Positions 59,540 through 64,000 of a stretch of DNA of 64,000 bases are shown piece by piece (position 1 is the first letter of the stretch; every line of letters starts with the position of its first letter). Made by a program: the position numbers and the translations under genes. The DNA comes from JAYRSJ01 sp041920215 (lineage in GTDB: Bacteria > Pseudomonadota > Gammaproteobacteria > Burkholderiales > Burkholderiaceae_C): the NCBI GenBank assembly GCA_041920215.1, contig JAYRSJ010000011.1, positions 80,580 through 144,579 of the forward strand. The letters run 5' to 3'. A model generated the notes under the pieces. It made no database searches and was not told the DNA's origin. It saw only the letters and a list, made by a program, of their open reading frames with translations.

Positions 59540-59839
59540 ATGACACGCACCAGCCTCGGCAGCAGCCACACCAGTTTCAAGGCCTTCGCCTTAGGCCTCG
59601 GCGCCGCTCTGGCGCTGACGCTGGGCCTCAGCGGCCAGCCCGACACCGGCCAGGACCTGGCAGCCCAGCCCGCCATCGTCAAGCTGGAGCGGGTGGTGGT
59701 GGTGGGTCAGCGCCATATCGACGGCAAGCCGGTGCAGCGCCTGCCGCGTGTCGAGATCAGCGGCCTCAGCCTGGCCTCGTCCCAGCGCCTGGCGCTGGCC
59801 GCCAAGGCCGCGGCCTGCAGCGATACCCAGCCCTGCTGA
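59540..59839 (+). CDS. Small secreted protein with TonB-box-like motifs
   Basis: A 99-residue protein with an N-terminal signal or anchor (FKAFALGLGAALALTLGLSG). The mature part reads VKLERVVVVGQRHIDGKPVQRLPRVEISGLSL and ends with CSDTQPC, a possible disulfide. I do not recognise the family. LERVVVVGQ and LPRVEISGL look like the TonB box and the following strand of the receptors in this window (RLERVEVSGG; MPRVELSGV). Whether that is functional or chance is open. AGGAG stands before the ATG. A terminator follows, so it is a monocistronic gene or the end of the diguanylate cyclase transcript (148 nt gap). Confidence 0.6.
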   Translation: MTRTSLGSSHTSFKAFALGLGAALALTLGLSGQPDTGQDLAAQPAIVKLERVVVVGQRHIDGKPVQRLPRVEISGLSLASSQRLALAAKAAACSDTQPC

Positions 59840-59880
59840 GCACCGGTGCAGCGCTGCAGTTCAAGACGAGAGCAGCAAAG

Positions 59881-59908
59881 AAAAAAGCGGCCCGCGGGCC
59901 GCTTTGTT
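59881..59908. terminator. Bidirectional terminator between convergent genes
   Basis: A-run, GCGGCC-CGCG-GGCCGC, then TTTGTT. The symmetrical stem with A on one side and T on the other serves both the small secreted protein gene and the BMP gene. Confidence 0.85.
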
Positions 59909-59926
59909 CTTGCTGCAGGCGCCGGC

Positions 59927-61093
59927 TTACTTGCCGCTGGGCACCTTGCCCTCGACGCCCTGGATATAGAAGTTCACGCCCGACAGGAACTTGTCGTCGG
60001 CCACCTCGCCGTCCTTCAGCACCGGCTTGCCGTCCTGGCCGACGATCGGGCCCTTCCAAATCTGGAAGCTACCGTCCTTCAGGCCGCTCTTGATCTGCTC
60101 GACCTTGGTCCTGACCTCGGCCGGCACCGCCTCGGCGACCGAGACCATATCAATCGCGCCCTCCTTGACGCCCCACCAGCTGTGCTTGCCGGCGCCGGCC
60201 TTCCAGCTGCCGTCGAGCGCCTCGCGCACCGCCTGCACATAGTAGGGGCCCCAGTTGATCACCGCCGAGCCCAGATGGGCCTTGGGGCCGTAGGCGGTCA
60301 TGTCCGAGTCCCAGCCGAAGGCGTACTTGCCGTTCTTCTCGGCGGTCTGCAGCACGGCCGAGGAGTCGGTGTTCTGCATCAGCACATCGGCGCCGCCGTT
60401 GATCAGGCTTTGCGCGGCCTCGGTCTCCTTGGGCGGGTTGAACCATTCGTTCACCCACACCACCTTGACCTTGATCTTCGGATTCGTGCTCTGCGCGCCC
60501 AGCGTGAAGCTGTTGATATTGCGGATCACCTCGGGGATGGGAATGGAGCCCACCACGCCGAGCGTATTGCTCTTGGTCATCGCACCGGCGATCACGCCGG
60601 CCATATAGGCGCCTTCATAGGTGCGCGAGTCGTAGGTGCGCATGTTCTCGGCCTGCTTGTAGCCGGTGGCATGCTCGAAGCGCACATCCGCATGGTCGGG
60701 CGCGGTCTTCATCATCGGTTCCATATAGCCGAAGGTGGTGCCGAAGATCAGCTTGTTGCCCTGGCTCACCATATCGCGGAACACCCGCTCGGCATCGGCC
60801 GCCTCGGGCACGCTCTCGACGAAGCTGGTCACCACCTTGTCGCCGAACTCGGCCTCCACTGCCTTGCGGCCGTTGTCATGGGCGAAGGTCCAGCCGCCGT
60901 CGCCCACCGGGCCCACATAGGCAAACGCGATCTTCAGCGGCTCGGGCTTGGCCGCTGCGGCCGAGGCCGCGCTGGCCGGCGCGTCCGGGGCGGCGGCCTC
61001 TTCCTTCTTGCCGCAACCCACCAGGGCGGCGGTGGCGGCCAGCGTGGACCAGCCGGCCAGTTTCAGCAGATCGCGTTTGCTTTTCAGATTCAT
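59927..61093 (-). CDS. BMP-family ABC transporter substrate-binding lipoprotein
   Basis: A 388-residue lipoprotein: KRDLLKLAGWSTLAATAALVGC (lipobox Cys) and an Ala/Pro linker. The core is KIAFAYVGPVGDGGWTFAHDNGRKAVEAEFG, LIFGTTFGYMEPM, RTYDSRTYEGAYMAGVIAGAMTKSNTLGVVGSIPIPEVIRNINSFTLGA and NWGPYYVQAVREAL. This is the Bmp/PnrA family, which binds purine nucleosides. It is encoded downstream of two permeases and an ATPase on the same strand. The nucleoside substrate is inferred from the family. Confidence 0.92.
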   Translation of the reverse strand: MNLKSKRDLLKLAGWSTLAATAALVGCGKKEEAAAPDAPASAASAAAAKPEPLKIAFAYVGPVGDGGWTFAHDNGRKAVEAEFGDKVVTSFVESVPEAADAERVFRDMVSQGNKLIFGTTFGYMEPMMKTAPDHADVRFEHATGYKQAENMRTYDSRTYEGAYMAGVIAGAMTKSNTLGVVGSIPIPEVIRNINSFTLGAQSTNPKIKVKVVWVNEWFNPPKETEAAQSLINGGADVLMQNTDSSAVLQTAEKNGKYAFGWDSDMTAYGPKAHLGSAVINWGPYYVQAVREALDGSWKAGAGKHSWWGVKEGAIDMVSVAEAVPAEVRTKVEQIKSGLKDGSFQIWKGPIVGQDGKPVLKDGEVADDKFLSGVNFYIQGVEGKVPSGK

Positions 61094-61154
61094 GAATCAC
61101 TCCGTGGGTTGGCGGATAGACAACAGGGTGCCGATTATGGTTGCTGCGTGCGGC

Positions 61155-62075
61155 TCAGGAGCCGGGGAAGAAGGGCTTGCCCAGCGAGGCCGGCATATTG
61201 GCGCGTATGAAGCCGGCGTTGCTGGAAATCAGCACCAGCACCGCGATGGTCGCCAGATAGGGCAGCATCGACAGGAACTGGGGCGCGATCTCCACGCCCT
61301 GCCCCTGCAGATGGAACTGCAGCATCGTGACAAAACCGAACAGATAGGCACCCAGCAAGACCCGTGCCGGACGCCAGGTGGCGAAGGTGGTCAGGGCCAG
61401 CGCGATCCAGCCTTTGCCGGCGATCATGCCCTCCACCCATAGCGGGGTGTAGATCACCGAGACATAGGCGCCCGCCAGGCCGCACAGCGCGCCGCCGGCC
61501 ACCACCGCGGCCAGCCGTATGCGGCGCACCGGATAGCCCAGCGCATGCGCCGATTCGGGGGATTCGCCCACCGCGCGCAGCACCAGACCGGCGCGCGAAC
61601 GGTACAGGAACCAGGCCAGGGAGAGCGTCAGCGCCACCGCGAAATAAACCATCGGATGCTGGCGGAACAGCGCCGGCCCCAGCAGCGGCAGATCGCCCAG
61701 CAGCGGCAGCGCATAGCTGGCGCGCGGCGGCAGCTTGGCCTGCACATAGGCGATGCCGACAAAGGCCGAGAAGCCGCTGCCGAACAGGCTCAGCGCCAGG
61801 CCGGCCGCGTACTGGTTGGTGTTGAGCCAGATCACCAGCACGCCGAACAGCGCCGCCAGCAGCGCGCCGGCGCCCATGCCGGCGGCAAAGGCCAGCCAGT
61901 CGCTGCCGCTGTGCACCGCGGTTGCGAAGCCGGCAATCGCGGCCACCAGCATCATGCCCTCGGCGCCCAGATTGACGATGCCGGCGCGCTCGTTGATCAA
62001 GAGGCCCAGGGCCGCCAGCGCCAGCAAGGTGCCGGCATTGAGCGCCGCGGCCACCAGCAGTGCATAGGATTCCAT
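61155..62075 (-). CDS. Nucleoside-type ABC transporter permease (NupQ-like)
   Basis: A 306-residue permease of the BPD_transp_2 class with about eight helices. LLINERAGIVNLGAEGMMLVAAIAGF is the hallmark of the second permease in these systems; GVEIAPQFLSMLPYLATIAVLV is near the C-terminus. It pairs with the permease upstream (3 nt gap) to form the channel for the BMP protein. The upstream gene's stop and this ATG are almost contiguous, so they are coupled. Confidence 0.92.
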   Translation of the reverse strand: MESYALLVAAALNAGTLLALAALGLLINERAGIVNLGAEGMMLVAAIAGFATAVHSGSDWLAFAAGMGAGALLAALFGVLVIWLNTNQYAAGLALSLFGSGFSAFVGIAYVQAKLPPRASYALPLLGDLPLLGPALFRQHPMVYFAVALTLSLAWFLYRSRAGLVLRAVGESPESAHALGYPVRRIRLAAVVAGGALCGLAGAYVSVIYTPLWVEGMIAGKGWIALALTTFATWRPARVLLGAYLFGFVTMLQFHLQGQGVEIAPQFLSMLPYLATIAVLVLISSNAGFIRANMPASLGKPFFPGS

Positions 62076-62078
62076 CGC

Positions 62079-63143
62079 TCAGCTCCCCCGCCGGCGCCAT
62101 TGCAGGCGGTAATGGATCAAGGTGTCGCAGGCCAGCAGCGTGAACAGCAGCAGGCCCTGGAACACGCCGGTGATCGACTTGGGCAGGCCCAGCCGCGATT
62201 GCGCCAGCTCGCCACCGATATAGAACATGCTCATCAAGATGCCGGCGAACACGATGCCCAGCGGATGCAGGCGGCCGACAAAGGCCACGATGATGGCGGC
62301 GAAGCCGTAGCCGGCCGGCACATAGGGCGTCAGCTGGCCCAGCGGACCGGCCGCCTCCAGCGCGCCGGCCAGGCCGGCCATGCCGCCCGACAGCAGCAGG
62401 GCCAGCCACAGCGCACGCCGCGAGGAGAAGCCCGCATAGCGCGCCGCCGCCGGCGCCAGCCCGCCCACCTGCAGCGCAAAGCCGGCATAGGTGCGGAACA
62501 GCAGCAGCCAGAAACCCAGGCCCGCGAAGAGCGCGATCAGCACACCGATATTGACCCGCCAGCCCTCGACCAGGCGCGGGATCTTGGTGACCGGCAGGAA
62601 GCTGATGGTCTGCGGAAAGTTGTAGCCGGCCGGATCCTTCCAGGGCCCGTAGACCAGCCAGGACAGCAGCAGCGTCGCCACATAGACCAGCATCAGGCTG
62701 ACCAGGATCTCGTTGGCATTGAAGCGGTCGCGCAAGAACGCGGTGATGGCCGCCCAGGCCATGCCGCCGGCCACGCCGGCCAGCAGGATCAGCACCACGA
62801 TGCCGCGCCCGGTCTCGGCCGTGGCCTGCATCGCCACCCAGCCACCGGCCAGCGCGCCGACGATGAACTGGCCCTCGGCGCCGATATTCCAGACATTGGA
62901 GCGGAAGCACAGCGCCAGACCCAGCGCGATCAGGATCAGCGGCGTGGCCTTGATGCCCAGCTCGCTCCAGCCGTAAGCGCTCTTGATCGGCTCCCAGAAG
63001 AACATCTGCAGGCCGCGCAGCGGGTCCTTGCCCAGCAGCATGAACAAGGCGATGCCCAGCAGCACCGTCAGGGCCAGCGCCAGCAGCGGCGAGGCCAGGG
63101 CCATCAGCCGCGAGGGCTGGGGCCGGACTTCAAGCCTCAGCAT
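62079..63143 (-). CDS. Nucleoside-type ABC transporter permease (NupP-like)
   Basis: A 354-residue permease. CFRSNVWNIGAEGQFIVGALAGGWVAM and MAWAAITAFLRDRFNANEILVSLMLVYVATLLLSWLVYGPWKDPAGYNFPQT are characteristic of the first permease of BMP systems. The ATG at 63143 makes its start overlap the ATPase stop by 14 nt; a longer start at 63191 is less likely. It has about nine to ten helices. Function: the other half of the nucleoside channel. Confidence 0.9.
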   Translation of the reverse strand: MLRLEVRPQPSRLMALASPLLALALTVLLGIALFMLLGKDPLRGLQMFFWEPIKSAYGWSELGIKATPLILIALGLALCFRSNVWNIGAEGQFIVGALAGGWVAMQATAETGRGIVVLILLAGVAGGMAWAAITAFLRDRFNANEILVSLMLVYVATLLLSWLVYGPWKDPAGYNFPQTISFLPVTKIPRLVEGWRVNIGVLIALFAGLGFWLLLFRTYAGFALQVGGLAPAAARYAGFSSRRALWLALLLSGGMAGLAGALEAAGPLGQLTPYVPAGYGFAAIIVAFVGRLHPLGIVFAGILMSMFYIGGELAQSRLGLPKSITGVFQGLLLFTLLACDTLIHYRLQWRRRGS

Positions 63144-63931
63144 GGCGGCCCTCCTGCGCGGCCGTGCCGCCCTCGTCGTCCCACAAGCCACTCATCCAGA
63201 TGCCTATCTGTTCCACCGAGGTCTGCTCCACCTTGAGCGGGGGCGACAAGCGCCCCTTGGCCATCACCAGCAGCCGGTCGCAGATCTCGAACAGCTCCTC
63301 CAACTCCTCGCTGAGCACCAGCACCGCCGAGCCCTGCTCGCGCAGCCGCAGCAGCTCACCGCGTATCTGGGCCGCCGCGCCCACATCCACGCCCCAGGTC
63401 GGCTGCGCGATCAGCAGCACGCGGGGCCCGGCGTCGATCTCGCGGCCGACGATGAACTTCTGCAGATTGCCGCCCGACAGACTCTTGGCCGCCGCCCCCG
63501 GGCCGCCTGCCCGCACCTGGAAGCGCTCGATCAGCGTCTCGGCCAGGCGGCGGACCTGGGCCTGGGCGATCCAGCCGCCGGCCTTGACCGCCTCGCTGCG
63601 GGTCAGCAAGGTGTTCTGCGCCAGCGACAGCGTGGGCACGGCGCCGCGGCCCAGCCGCTCCTCGGGCACGAAATGCAGGCCCAGGCGGCGGCGCTGGCGC
63701 GCGCCGGCCTGGGCGATGTCCTGGCCGAACAGCTCGATGCTGCCGCGCGCGGCGCGCGGGTCCTCGCCCGACAGGGCCGCCATCAGCTCGGCCTGGCCAT
63801 TGCCCGACACGCCGGCAATGCCCAGGATCTCGCCCGCGTGCAGGCGCAGGTTCAGGCCCTGCAGCGCGGTGCCGAAGGCCTGGGTGGGCGCCAGGCTCAA
63901 GCCTTTGACTTCAAGCGCCAGGGCACCGGCG
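63130..63931 (-). CDS. Nucleoside-type ABC transporter ATP-binding protein (partial)
   Basis: About 267 residues of the C-terminal half of a two-domain ABC ATPase of the NupO/RbsA type. ILGIAGVSGNGQAELMAALSG is the second Walker A variant of that class. HFVPEERLGRGAVPTLSLAQN, KSLSGGNLQKFIVGREI (signature) and LLIAQPTWGVDVGAA (Walker B-like, degenerate Asp-Glu) follow. The frame is open up to the damaged stretch at 63933, so the N-terminal ABC domain is missing because of the contig end, not by mutation. The methionine at 63900 is internal (ALEVKGLSLAPTQ reads through). Confidence 0.85.
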
Positions 63932-63932
63932 C

Positions 63933-63959
63933 GGGGGGGGGGGGGGGGGCCCCCCCCCC
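63933..63959. repeat. G17-C10 homopolymer pair, probable assembly artefact
   Basis: Seventeen G followed by ten C, then a further GC-rich end. This is a perfect self-complementary homopolymer block in the middle of an ABC ATPase gene. It is most likely a low-quality contig end and should not be read as biology. Confidence 0.8.
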
Positions 63960-64000
63960 GGCCGGGCGCGGGGCAACCAGGCCCCAGCGCGGGGGTTGTG

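Overview
The window is a GC-rich chromosomal segment whose gene content and gene order fit a betaproteobacterium of the order Burkholderiales, most likely the Leptothrix/Roseateles/Paucibacter (Sphaerotilaceae) group. Pointers are the granule phasin, the cysI-DUF934-cysH-cysD-cysN-cobA order, a CysI with no CysJ beside it, TrxR-like ferredoxin-NADP reductase, and a PhoU-PhoB-PhoR block. The genus is an inference from gene content only. No phage, insertion sequence, CRISPR array or rRNA operon was seen.

Layout. 1-4.4 kb: a TonB-dependent receptor cut by the window edge and a membrane GGDEF-EAL protein whose N-terminus looks frameshifted. 4.5-9.2 kb (minus strand): histone-deacetylase-like amidohydrolase, thioesterase, nitroreductase, Na+/H+ antiporter-like protein and 2-hydroxyacid dehydrogenase, closely packed. 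9.4-14.7 kb: phasin with a readable promoter and dyad, Lon-N protein, patatin lipoprotein, cupin, an AP2-like hypothetical, a cold-shock/excalibur membrane protein and YbiB. 14.7-23.3 kb: assimilatory sulfate reduction (TSUP transporter, cysI, DUF934, cysH, cysD, cysN, cobA), then ferredoxin FdxA and a ferredoxin-NADP reductase. 23.3-25.6 kb: a TPP riboswitch directly in front of a TonB-dependent receptor. 25.6-26.3 kb: two identical tRNA-Asn genes and a PhnA/YjdM protein. 26.3-30.2 kb: PHO block, with an atypical OmpR-type regulator and phoU-phoB-phoR, each group preceded by a PHO-box-like promoter. 30.3-34.4 kb: KefB/YbaL-type antiporter, double UspA protein, YrbG-type exchanger, carboxymuconolactone decarboxylase-like protein. 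34.6-47.3 kb: sulfur acquisition: Sbp-CysT-CysW-CysA-CysB-like operon, a Mop protein, a small hydrolase, the ssuA-D-C-B-E operon, a second CysB/Cbl-like regulator and a second, orphan Sbp. 47.4-55.0 kb: periplasmic solute-binding-like protein, a 620-bp gap with a possible small RNA, rsgA, MipA-like protein, serine beta-lactamase-like hydrolase and a second TonB receptor related to the first. 55.0-64.0 kb: pncB/pncA, a double-SBP diguanylate cyclase, a small secreted protein, and a BMP-type nucleoside ABC transporter running into a damaged contig end.

How it works together. Around 25 kb of the window serves sulfur: sulfate uptake (two Sbp proteins sharing one CysTWA), sulfonate uptake and desulfonation (Ssu), activation (CysDN), reduction (CysH, CysI with siroheme from CobA), possibly with electrons from FdxA and the reductase encoded just downstream. 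Two closely related LysR proteins probably split control. The promoters of both sbp genes and of the ssu/lysR pair carry a TTGC-N3-GCA(A/G) core, and a 32-nt stretch is conserved between the ssu/lysR region and the second sbp. The PHO block and the TPP-controlled receptor are the other two places where regulation can be read directly from the DNA.
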